The notes below the pieces were generated by a model. The model searched no databases, was not told where the DNA came from, and was given only the letters and a program-made list of their open reading frames with translations. A stretch of 64,000 bases of DNA, taken from contig NC_089858.1 in the NCBI RefSeq assembly GCF_036373705.1, positions 14,062,249 to 14,126,248 on the forward strand, read 5' to 3'. Origin of the DNA: Amia ocellicauda (taxonomy: Eukaryota > Chordata > Actinopteri > Amiiformes > Amiidae). Shown here piece by piece: positions 1 through 11,728 of the stretch. Position 1 is the stretch's first letter; every line of letters begins with the position of its first letter. A program made the position numbers and the translations under genes.

Positions 1-515
1 GAGAACAGTGCTACAGGAGAACGGTGTGTGTGTTGTCAATCATATACAGTGAGAATACTGGATCATTATGCGACACAGGCAGCGAGTCAGTACATATCCG
101 TCACTGAGTGAGTCAGTCAGTCACAGAAGTGTCCTAGAGGACTGGGGCGTGTGCTATGGGGACACCAGTGTGCCAGTCTCCTCTTTGGCCCATATAGCAT
201 ACCACTCCACCTGCTGTGTGTGTAGTCGTCGGTGTCTGTGTTCGTCAGTCAGTATGTGTGTGTGCGCCTGCTTTGTGAATAGACACTATCACAGGACCAC
301 CTCACTGCAACACAGTGCCCGTAGTGGGTGAGCACATGGCTGAGGACCCGTTACTGTCGCAGTGTGATCCGCTGGCTACAAAACGCCAGCGCTACAGCGG
401 GAAACGGGGTGCAGTATAAATACATTATTTTAAATGTCGGGTAAATCGATCTGTAGTGTATAAGTATAGTAGGGGCTGTTCCACAGGTGTGGCGCAGACA
501 GTGAGAACACCGGTG

Positions 516-523
516 TGACGTCA
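516..523. promoter_or_regulatory. Consensus cAMP response element (CRE)
   Basis: The palindrome TGACGTCA is present, followed at once by a GC-box-like GGGCGGG in a CpG-rich patch (about 505-620). This is the full CREB/ATF consensus. No gene start was identified beside it, so its target is unknown. It could serve a gene to the left or be a chance match. Confidence 0.35.
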
Positions 524-2221
524 CAGGGCGGGAGCCACGCGGAGCGTCGTCACAGCGCAGATAATGGCTTTGTGATGCGCCGCTGCGATGAGCGCTATGA
601 GCCGTGCGGACACCCTTCACAGCAGGGCGCCGGGTGGAAGATGAATATAAAATATGAATGCATAGATAGGCGGGAGCCGTTACCAGCTGCACGTGCACTC
701 GGGTTACTGGGTTTAGATCCAGTTTTCTATTTTTTCCAGAAGCCTCACCGCCTGAGAAACGATTGAGAATTTTACTCACTGTTACACCCTCTCACACGTG
801 TGATAATAGTTCATAGTCCCTGCCCTTCCCCCTGGAAAAACGCCACGCTGCACCGCTGCACAGGTGTTGCAGTCGCTAATTGAAAGGTGTCCAAAATAGC
901 TGCAGACAGGAGCCGCCAAACCCCGCACTCCAGATCACGTGTAGAACATGAGTGTGACTTAGGACATAAACAGACACTGATACAGAGGAAGGATTAATTC
1001 ATTCATTTTTTTATTATATGTATAATACATTTATATAATTATAATAATAATCATTATTACTATTCGGTCTAACAGACTGGTTGTACTGTAGTACAGATAC
1101 CATGATGCCACACTATTGAACTCTAGCTACACTGAGAGACCCTGTATGGTCAGGATTTTATAGGACTGATGAAAGTTTAGGGGTAACCCCTCTGAGACAC
1201 AACAGCTCTCATCTAATTTTATTAATGATTATATTTATTTACCCACTTATTTTCTTACTTATTTACTTATTTTTAAGCCACACCCAGGCTGGACCAAGAA
1301 TCTGACCCCTGATCCCTCACCTCTTCCCTGCAAGGTGAGACAGTGGTTGACATGAGAGCTCAGCTCTCTTCGTTACAACATCGATCCTAAAATTAGCGTG
1401 AGGAGAGAGCGCGAGCAGCAGGTAGGAGCTTCTAAATCCATAGCCTGTCTATTTTTATCAGCTGGTGTTGCTGACAGAGCGAGAGAGGGAGTGGGGCAGA
1501 GAGGGGGGTTTAGGGCTGTGTTATTGTGCGTCACTGACTTCACTGCTGCTTCTATAAACAGCTCTGAGACACGACTGCACATCCCACTGAGTGGAGGGAG
1601 CTGCACATGTGGAGACACATTACCGGGAGAAACACACCGACACACACACTCACACACTACAAACTGAGGAATCTCTGACCATTTCTCCATTACTGTCACT
1701 ACTTATCCCATCTCTCCCTCTCATCTTTATCTCTGTCTCTCTCTCCCTCTCCCTCTCTCTCTTATCGGACGGTTGGCACTGTGGCCATGCTTGCAGACTC
1801 TGAGGGCCCAGCGTTGGTAGGTTAGAGCATGCTGCCTCTTTTTTGGCCTGGGCAGGAGGAAGAGAGAGAGAGAGAGAACACTGTTTATCATCACTAACCC
1901 CCCCCCCCACCCCCGCTTATCCTCTACCACTTTTCCCTCTCAGTCTCTGCAGAATGATTGTAGGCCCCAGGCTTCTGGGAAAGCAGGATCAGACAGTCAA
2001 TGTAATTGCCAAATATGTGTCTGCCTACCACAATCTGAGGGATAGTGTGTGAACAATGTGTGGACAGCCTGGGGACAGTTTGTCCAAGCCACACAGACCC
2101 TGCAAAGACAAATTAAAGTATATACAATACATTTTAATGGTATTGTTATTTATTTGTATTGATTTTAATATATTGTTATTTATGTATTGGGTGTTTATGT
2201 ATTTCATTAATATTTACTTTA

Positions 2222-2490
2222 TCTTTAAGCTGGAGCCAATCCCCACAGGCATAGGGCACAAGGCAGGAATACACCCATGGGACACCAGGCCATCACATAG
2301 GGTAATTTAGAGTGACCAATTAACCTGACCCACATATCTGTGGACAGTGGCAGGAAACCAGAGTGCCTGGAGAAAACCCACACAGACATGGGGAGAACAT
2401 GCAAATTCCACACAGACAGGCCCCTGGAGCCAGGACTTGAACCTGCAAACCCAGAGCTGCCAGGCAGTAGCACTAACCACCACACTAGCA
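2222..2490. repeat. Interspersed repeat (fish-type SINE/LINE tail)
   Basis: The block contains phrases typical of a repeat widespread in fish genomes, such as GGGAGAACATGCAAATTCCA, followed by a run around CACACAGACAGG and CACTAACCACCACACTAGCA. It encodes nothing. The family (L2-like tail or related SINE) is recalled rather than tested. Confidence 0.6.
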
Positions 2491-2837
2491 ATGTATTTTT
2501 TTTATTTTAAATGTTTTATTATCACATGTATGATCTATGTATTATATGTATTATAGCAGCTTTGAATTGAACTGATCGGAGACTGGCAGCTAGCGTGTCG
2601 TTTCAGTGCAAAGAGAGATGGAGGCCACATGTGTAGTGAGGGAGGGCAGGGGGCCGGTACCGTGTTAATCAGTAAACACTGATTGCTCTCATTGATTAGT
2701 GTTGTTTAACTGCTCTGGCCACACTGCCATGCCAACAGTGCCAGTGAGAATTATAGAGTGAGGGAGAGAGAGGGAGACAGGTAATGTCTATCTCTCATTG
2801 TCTGTGTGGTTTCCTCTTGTTTGTTTGTATCTTGTTT

Positions 2838-2839
<2 letters not shown>

Positions 2840-2886
<47 letters not shown>
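2840..2886. repeat. (CT)n microsatellite
   Basis: An almost pure CT dinucleotide run of about 46 bases. Open frames reading Ser-Leu repeats through it are artefacts of the repeat. Confidence 0.95.
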
Positions 2887-2887
<1 letters not shown>

Positions 2888-4779
2888 AGGGCAGACTGGT
2901 TCTGTTGTTTCTGTAGAGGGGGTGCAGGACAGTGGGGGTTCTCTGGCTCTGTCAGGTGGGGGGAGGACTGATTACAGGGTGTCCTGCTGTCTCATGGACA
3001 GCGGCTACAGAGTCTGTAATCTGCACGTCTGTGTTGCAATTCTGCAGACAGGGGAAGAAAAGGAGGGAAGCAGAGAGGGAGGGTGAGTCATACAGAGACG
3101 CGCAGAGGGAGAGCATAGGGGAGAGGGTGCAGTGCCTTTGGCATGTGCTGGCTGGTGCATTTTGGTGGCACAAAAGCAAAATAAACAGTCTTAACAGATA
3201 GAGAGGACAGGCCTGGACAGCAGCACTGTGACACAGCGTAGTCAGCGTAGAGAGAGTTCACTTCAATTCAGTTTCAGGTCAGGCAACCCCAAGGTATATT
3301 TATTTGAATTTATTTTGGCCTGGACCCACTTGACTCCAGTAACAATGGCCTGGCCAATGGCCACGAGGTCAGAGGAACCCCCCCACTAGGTGGAATGAGA
3401 TGAGGAGCTGCTGCAGGGATGGGGTTTGGGGTGGAGGAGGGAACCAATTATTTTATTACACAATTTTAAAAATCCAGTCTAAGCAGATTATTACTTTGAT
3501 TAAAGTTCATTTATGTAATTGAGAGCTTGGTTGGTTACAAAAAACAGCAGGGTAGGGTTGGGAGCCCCTGTAGTACATGATGTTAATTTTGTATTGAATG
3601 TTAGATGCAACTTGTCCAATGGTTGTCTCAGGCTCTGTCTCCGAAGACCAAACACGATGTCCATGTTCATGTTCATGATGTCCATGTTCTGGTAGAATTA
3701 TGTGCGTGTTAAGTGCGTTTCATTAATTTAGGTTTAATTCACCTTCTCTTGTTTGTTATCAAACTGAGGAAGATGGCTTCTATGGCTTCGGTTACTGGTG
3801 TGTAGTTTGGGCCGGGGTTTGTTGACCTGGGTTATGTACTTTGAATGCCTGTGTTCTGCAAACACGGCTGCTTTGGAGAGCACAGGCCTGCACTGTGAAA
3901 CAGAGCTTCAGTGCTGTCTCGTCAGACACTTGGTTTACCGCAAGCTTCCATTTCTCATATAGGAATGTCCATAAATATATTTTACACATTGGCCAAAATA
4001 AGGTTGTATGACTTATAATGAACATTAATTGATGTTTCTTTATGATGTTACTGCCCCGGTCCTGGAGAGCTACAGTACAGTACACACACACACACACACA
4101 CACACACAAATTCATTTCTTTTTCTTTCCACCCTTTTCTTCCTGTTCTTCTTTCTTGTTTCCGTTAATTAAACAGGTTGGTGCTGCAGCTGTGCATAATG
4201 TCACACCTCCACCCTCCCTTGCTCCCTTTCACTCTGTCAGTAATTCTTCCTTTCTGTCATCTTTTCCCCTGCTCCTGTGTGGCTGTGCTCTGGTTTCTGT
4301 ATTAAATTATCCCACTCCATTCTCCACTATATAATGAGGCTCATCTGTTGTTTCCCTCTCTCTCTCTCTGCCCACCTCGTGTGTGTGTATGAATGCATGT
4401 GTGAGAATGAGTGAGTGTCAGTGTATATGAGGTAGTGTGTGAGTGTATATGAGTGCATGTGTATATATGTATGAGTGCATGTGTGTGACTGAGTGTATAT
4501 GAGTGTAGGCATGTGTAAGTAGCATGTTACTATGCAGTGTGCATGTAGGTCTGTACACACACACACCAAATAGGTATGTATATTGGTTTGCATGCATTAT
4601 ATATATATATATAGATAGATAGATAGATAGATATATCTATCTATGTGAGTTTGTGTGTTTGTGCTGGTGTATATGCATGTTTGTATATGAGTCTGTGTGT
4701 GTGCTGTATGCACACACATGTGCACACACTATTGACCTCTCGCTACCTCCCTCTCCCCGCCGCCCCCTGCGTCTCCCAT

Positions 4780-4787
4780 TGACGTCA
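4780..4787. promoter_or_regulatory. Consensus CRE upstream of nsmf
   Basis: A perfect palindromic TGACGTCA lies about 0.82 kb upstream of the nsmf start codon, at the edge of the GC-rich block that contains the presumed 5' untranslated region. It sits 26 bases before a perfect CArG box. CREB/ATF binding is the established role of this motif. Function here is inferred from position. Confidence 0.5.
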
Positions 4788-4812
4788 CATCTGAGCACAC
4801 CGCCCCTGCACG

Positions 4813-4822
4813 CCTTATATGG
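4813..4822. promoter_or_regulatory. CArG box (SRF site) upstream of nsmf
   Basis: CCTTATATGG matches the CC(A/T)6GG consensus for serum response factor exactly. With the CRE 26 bases upstream, it resembles the arrangement in activity-induced immediate-early promoters. Whether it is used is not shown by the sequence. Confidence 0.5.
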
Positions 4823-4867
4823 CGCACGCTTCCTTCCTGCAAGGCTTCCCTGGGCCGGCAGACCCCC

Positions 4868-5025
4868 CCACTGTGCGTCCCCCATCACCAACCCCCTCAC
4901 TGTGGCCCCCAATCACCAACCCCCTCACTGTGGCCCCCCATCACCAGCCCCCCCGCTGTGTGCCCCCCATCACCAGCACCCCCGCTGTGCGCCCCCCATC
5001 ACCAGCCCCCCGCTGCGCCGCGCCG
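4868..5025. repeat. C-rich minisatellite in nsmf 5' flank
   Basis: About five imperfect copies of a 27-28 base unit built on CCCCCATCACCAACCCC-CTCACTGTGG. It lies in the presumed promoter/5' UTR of nsmf. Open frames reading Pro-rich peptides across it are not supported as genes. Confidence 0.85.
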
Positions 5026-5606
5026 CGCTCCCCATCCCTGCCCTCGCCAGCGATCAGTGCGCCGAGGGGGCGGAGAGACAGCGCCGGGGAGGAGGCGAGC
5101 GGAGGGCGGTCGTGTGCAGCTCTGAGGGAGTGCGTGTGTCCTGAGGGGGGGAGTCAGTCCGCGTCCGCTTGTGTACTATCACAGCATCACGAGTGGAAAG
5201 CACTGAGCTGGTAGAGAGAGAGGGGGGGTTAAACACATTGGACGCAACTCTCTGCCATAATATTTTTCCATTACAATACGCACACACACATATATGTATA
5301 TAAATACATATAGTCTATATATAGAGATATATATACACACAACACACATGTGTACCTAAGTGTGCACTGGATTGCCCGGTGCTCAGGCAGCCAGAAGGCG
5401 AGGAGAAGCCGCCTGTCTCCTGCCGGAGGACCAGCATCAACGCGAGCAGAGGAGTGGACAGAGCCTGGGCGATTTTCATCTTTTGTTCTTCCTGTACTTC
5501 GGACCTCGGGGTGATTTGGTTCGTGTCTTGAGTTCCCCGGGCTGCTGCTGTGCTCGGGCACCTGGGATGCGCCGCGCTGTGTCCCCGGCGCCGCTGCCTC
5601 TCCAGC

Positions 5607-5916
5607 ATGGGGACCGCCGTGTCCAAGCGCAAACACCTGCGCAACGACGCGATCTCTTCGGTGGCGGCGAAAGTTAGGTGAGTTGGTCCTCGGTTCGCTG
5701 CTCTGGGTTCGGTTCCTGTGGGTTTTGGTTGTGTGCACTTTCTATTACAAATCTGTGTGTGCGCCTGCACCCGTGCCTACAGTACAGCACAGTACAGTAA
5801 CGCAGCCGGAGCCCCAGTCTTACAGGAATCGCAGCCCACCCCCCGGTCTCTGTGCACAGGACACAGACACCACTGGGACCCTGAGTTCCTCGGGCTGATG
5901 CATAGTATTATTATTA

Positions 5917-5963
<47 letters not shown>

Positions 5964-6062
5964 CGATTCCCCAGCTTTCTATGTGTATGCTCTGATATGA
6001 ATACATCGATTGAGATCCAATTTGTGCAACTCGCATATTATTAATATTGTGGCAGTATTATT

Positions 6063-6095
<33 letters not shown>

Positions 6096-7017
6096 TATAA
6101 TATTTTATTGTCATGATAATGTTTGCGGTGTGTGTCCCGTCACTTGTCTTGTCTTGACTTGTCCCTTGTTTGGAGCAGTCGGTGTTCATGCAGATGGATA
6201 TGTGTGCCTTTACCAGGGCAGTGTTGAACAATGTCACCCGGCGCGGCGCAGCGCAGGGTCTGACAATTTAATGCACCTCGATTCAGGCTGCTCTTTCTCA
6301 GTGTACAGATATATGTGTTTTGCAGCCATACAGGGTATTCACTTAGTAAATACCAAAGCACCCCAACTGCTACTTCTGCTATTGTTATTACTACTATCAG
6401 CAGCGCCAGTAATACTACCATCCTTACAACTACTATTACTTTACCTATTATGACCACTACTTCTACTACTAATATTACTACTGTTACTATACCTATTACC
6501 ACCACCACTACTGCTTCTATTACTATTTCTGCTAGACAGCTATGAGATTTGTATCTTCTTATTATTCATATTTTTTGCACTGTACACACCAAACACTTAG
6601 GGAGCAATAATAATAATAACAATCAAAATTGTTATTATTGTAGTAGTAGTCTGTGTCTGTGCAGGTGCTCCCAGGTGTGTTCTGTGGGTATTCAATGACA
6701 GACAGACAGGGGTGTGATGATGTCACTGCACTGAGAGGCAGTGTGACCCCTGGCATACGCTCACACAGGGGGCTAGGACGTACATCTGACCCTCCTCTAG
6801 CAACAAACGTGCTGTGGTGGTCATTTTTTTTGGGGGGGTTAGGCACACCTGGACAGATGTTCCAGGTGTCTTCCCCAGTGCAGACAGCTCCGGAACCCGG
6901 GTGCATATTCCGAATGGCCCCCGAAGTTCCGTCTCCCAGCATTCCCTGTTCTGGATTGTCATTGTCATCCTGTGGGCCACAGACTGCGGAGTGTAAAGTG
7001 ATTTATTAAACGGTGCT

Positions 7018-7067
<50 letters not shown>

Positions 7068-10000
7068 TGTAGTAGTTGTAGTAGCAGTAATGGTATTGGT
7101 AGTAGTACTAATGGAAGATTAAAAGGATCTCTCCACTCCACTCTCTCTCTCGCATTGCTTCCCCTTCACTGTCTCTGTGTGGTGCTGTGAATATTAAATA
7201 GCACTACTGTGTGAGTGTGTGTGCATGTTTGTATGTGTGTGTGTAGTGCATTTGTGTCGTGTACGTTTGTGTTGTGTGTGTGAGCGCATGTATGAGTGTT
7301 GTGTGCAAGTGAGTGTGTCAGAATGATACACAGCTTTAATTAACAGGATGATGTAGCAGATTCACAGTTTGGGGATCAGCAGGACGCAAAACTGAAATAA
7401 TCTGACCCCTAGTAATAAAAAATAATGAAAGTATAAAAAAGGTGGAATTCACTTTTGTTTTTAGTGCTGGTTTTTTGTGTGTATGACTCTGGGAGGGTAA
7501 TGTTGGTTGTAATGCTCTGTGTGTTGTGTGTGGTAACAAATTGGGCCGGCGGCAGTACATGTGTGTTGTGTGTGTGTGTGAGTGTCACAAAGAGTGATTG
7601 AAAGACCGATACACTGACTGACTGATCGACTGCAGATGAAGTGATACACTCATCGACTGACACACTGAGTCACTCACAGACTGACTGACACACTGACTGA
7701 CACACTGACAGACGGAAACACTGACTGACACATTGACTCACTGACTGACACACGGACACACTAACTGCCAGACACACTTAGTGACACACTGATGTGCTGA
7801 AGAGAGCAGAGGCTGTGTTGCCCCCTCTCTCTCTGTCAGAATTGCCCCCCTTTTTGCCAAAGCCCCCCCTTGCAGTCTCCTAATCAGTCAGTCCTCCTTC
7901 CTTCCCTCCCTCCCTCTCTCTCTGTCTGTCGGGTACGTGCACGCCGTCATTCACAAATATCCCGAGTGTGTTGGCCACAGCTCCAGAAGTGCAGCTGCAT
8001 GTACAAGATTGCGAACAGAGAGAACAAGGGAACGAGAGATACAGAGAAAGAAATACAAAGATATAGAGAAGGAGAACTCGGAAATACAGTGAAAGAGAGA
8101 GAGAGATACAGAGAGAGAGACGCTGTCCCCTGTGTCATTGGTGCGGTGTCCGAGATGACCCGGGCCGGAGTCTCAGCGCTGGTGTCCTGGGCTGGGATAG
8201 GGAGGTGAGCCGGGCTGGAAGGAGGGAGGGAGGAATGGAGAAAGGTAGAGAGTAGGAGAGAAGGAGTGAGTGAGATATGGAGATATGGGCAGAGATTGAG
8301 GAAGAAGAAAATCAAAATGAGGGAGAGAAGGAAAAGGGACAGATGGAGAGAGGGGAAAGAGATTGAGAGAAGGAGAGAGAGAGATTAGGAGAGAAGGAGA
8401 CCAAACATAAGAGAGAAATATGGAAGGAGTCATGGGGGAAGGAGAAGCTGAGAGAAGGAGAGAGAAATTTCTGGAAGTGTGCAGGGCTGGATGTCTGTGA
8501 TGTAACTCAGAGCACCGAGAACCTGCTGCTGCAAGGAACAAACAAAATGGCAAAGAACTGCAACAGTGACCCGAGCCAGCCTGCTGTGTGTGTGAGTTGA
8601 AGTGTGTGTGTGAGTTGTAGTGTGTGTGAGTTGCTGTATGTGTGTGTGTGAGATGCAATGTGTGTGTAGGTTGCTGTGTGTGAGTGTGTGTGTGAGCTGT
8701 TGTATATGTGAGCTGCTCAGTGCTGACCTTCTGAGCCAAGCTGTGTCCTTGATTGTGTAATAAGTCACAGTGTCTCATTCTTATGGGAGACTGGAGTGTG
8801 ACCAGCGCTATCTGCATAGTACAGCTACACAGCATTTTCACAGTACAGCTATACAGGGTTGACACAGTACAGCTACACAGAGTGAGGAAGAGATGCACTT
8901 GATATACACAGATCAGATGAAACAGTGGGCAGTTTCGGTCTAGTTCTCTGCCCCTCCTGCCTGCTCTCCGCGCTGCTGCAGCTCCTCCACTGCTGCTGCT
9001 GGTTTGTGCAACTTGAAGACTTTGTTTTGTCTTGTATTCTATATTTTTATGTTTTTTTTAATAGTTTAAATGTTTGTCTGTATGTATGTGTGTATATAAA
9101 TTGAATATTGAATTTGAGTCACAAGATGTAATAGTGGTAATAATAATAATATTTATAATATTGTCTGCCCATTGATGGGGGTGGCATAGACAGAGACAGT
9201 GTGTAGCTGTGCTCTACACCAGCTTGTATCTCTCTGTCTGCCTGTGTGCGTCCCCATGTGTCTCCCTGTGTCCCTGTGTGTCTCTGGTGTGTCCTGTCCT
9301 GCTCTGTACTGTCTCCTTTGTCTCACACTCTGCCAGCAAAGTGGTTCTGTTTGTGTTTGATCTGGACCCTGCAGGAGCAGCTAAGCAGGCCAGGGACACA
9401 GGTCAAGGATTCTGAGCCCAGCCCCAGCTCTCAGAATAAACCTGCTCTCCTTTTCAGAGCCAGGAGGCCCAGTGCTGCGTCAGAGCGGCCCTGTGCCAGG
9501 ACTGGGAACGAGTTCTGGAACGCTGTTTCCTCTGGGTTGCGGGGGGTGGGGGGGTGGACATGCAGGGATTCACGAACTGCTCACACACTCTCTCACATGC
9601 ACAGATACTCACACACACACTCACTCACACACAGTCTCTCAGAGAAACACGCTCACAGACTGGACTAGACTGGACTGGACTGTTGTAGAGTCACTGGCTG
9701 GGCTGTACCTGGACTGTACCAGCAGTGCTGTAGTGCAGTGTGTGTGTGCTCTGGGCTGTGTGTCCCTGACTTGGGAGTTGCCAGCTGTGTGATGTCACTG
9801 TTTATATTTTATTATTCTGGAGCAGCTGTCAGAATTGCAGGCTTTCCCCCTCTGCCTCCCACCCTGCCTTCCTCCCTCCCTCCATCCCTCTCTCTCTCTC
9901 ACATGGCCAGGAGCATTCATGATCTTTCAGGAATCTTTATTGTAACTCTTGTGGTCTAGATTGCTGGAGGGAGGGAGGGAAGGAGAAAGGAATGAGAGAG

Positions 10001-10730
10001 AGAGAGAAAGGGAGGAGATGGAGAGAGATGCTGAGGGAGTAGAGAGAGGGGGAGACAGGTGAGAGAGAGAAGTTATTTGATTAGGTGATTACAGGAGTAT
10101 TGGATTACCTCGTGAGTTCCAGGAAGATGGAAGTATGTGTGCGTCTATGTGAGGTTGTGTGTGTGTGTGTGTGTATGTGAAAGAGAGATGAGGAGAAGCA
10201 GTGGTGATAGGTAGTAAGAGAGACAGCAATATGAGATAATCTTACAGCTCACAGTCTGCACTCCTCTCTCTCTCACTGAGTGAAGGGCAGCACTTTGCCC
10301 ACAGTGACAGAGGAATGTGTAATTAGTGTGAGGTGATCACAGCGTCACGGGGAGACCACCACTTTGCTGGGGAGGGGGAAGGGTTCAGGGTGATACGCAC
10401 TTCACAGCTTTACTGTCTCCATGTGTCCAGTCAGGCTGTGTGTCCAGTCAGTGTCCAACCATACATTTCACACCTGTACGGTAACAGCTGTACCATCATA
10501 TCAGATGTGCAGCAGAGAGAGAGAGAGAGAAAGAGAGAGAGATAAATACACACGCACTCACACAAGCACACACAATCCTTCTCATGCACACACATACACA
10601 CACAGAGATACACATGCGCAAACACACCCTGCTGACACATGCACACACACACACACACACGCACCCGCAGTGACCTGGCAGTGAGATTACTGAGTAAATT
10701 TACCATGGCAAAATCGTTCTGCCACTCTCC

Positions 10731-10800
<70 letters not shown>

Positions 10801-10880
10801 TCTCTCTCTCTCTCTCTTTTCCTATAAGGCCCTGGCACTCAGCCAGGCTAATGGAAGGCAGGAATGAGAGAGTGAGCGAG

Positions 10881-10922
<42 letters not shown>

Positions 10923-11688
10923 AGAAGGCAGAAAAGATGACTGAAAAACATAGAAATACCAGAGACATTCCCTTCTCTCTGCTCGGTCAGGGTGGACTGG
11001 GCCAGGCTGACTTTTTGGTGTGTCAGTGTCTCCAGTCAGTGTCCAGTCCAGCCAGGCTGAGTGTCTGTGTGTCTTTCCGCAGAGCAGCCCGTGCGTTTGG
11101 GGAGTACCTGTCACACACTCACCCTGAGAACAGGAACGGATCAGGTGAGCTAGGCTCTGTCCCACTACCTCCCTGTCCCTCTGCCCCTTGGCCACTGTGC
11201 CCCTTTGCCCCTCTGCCCCTCTCCCTCCCTGCCCGTGTGACCCTCTGTCCCTTGGCCGCTCTGCCGCTTTGCCCTGCTGCCGTTCTGCCCCTCTGCCTAC
11301 TACTCTGTCTGTCTCTATTTCTCCCTGTCTGTCTCTCTCTTTCTCTCTCTGTCTGGATCTTTTACCGTCAATCTTTCTCACACTTACAGGCTCCCTCTGT
11401 CCCTGTCTCTGTCCCTGTCTCTGCCTCTGCCCCCGTCTCTACCTCCTTCCTTTCCTTCTCGTCTCTCGTCTTTCCCCTTCTCCCTTTTTATTTTTCCTCT
11501 ACCTCTTTCTGTTCCTACTTCTCTCTGCTTGTCTGTGTCTTAAAAAAACACACATTTCCAGCGACACTCAGCCAGGCTTCAGGGGGTAAGTCTGCATTGT
11601 TCCCCACTAGACACAGCAGAAATTATCAACCCCACAGCAACGCAGACCTCTCCTTGCCCTTCCCATCCCTTGCTCCTCACCCACCCAC

Positions 11689-11728
<40 letters not shown>

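Larger units (their letters stand above)
1..4739. other. Intergenic DNA upstream of nsmf
   Basis: No exon could be supported here. Short open frames exist on both strands, but they lack recognisable protein features, splice-linked partners or family motifs. The interval holds an interspersed repeat (about 2222-2490), a CT microsatellite (about 2840-2886), CA/GT and GATA-type short repeats near 4080-4700, and a consensus CRE at 516-523 in a GC-rich patch. That patch could belong to a promoter of a gene lying off the left edge, which is inference only. Confidence 0.6.

Noticed and set aside
68-779. Short open frames at the left end as possible genes
   Set aside because: Overlapping frames on both strands, no recognisable domains, no splice partners. 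Promoter-like GC content explains their openness.
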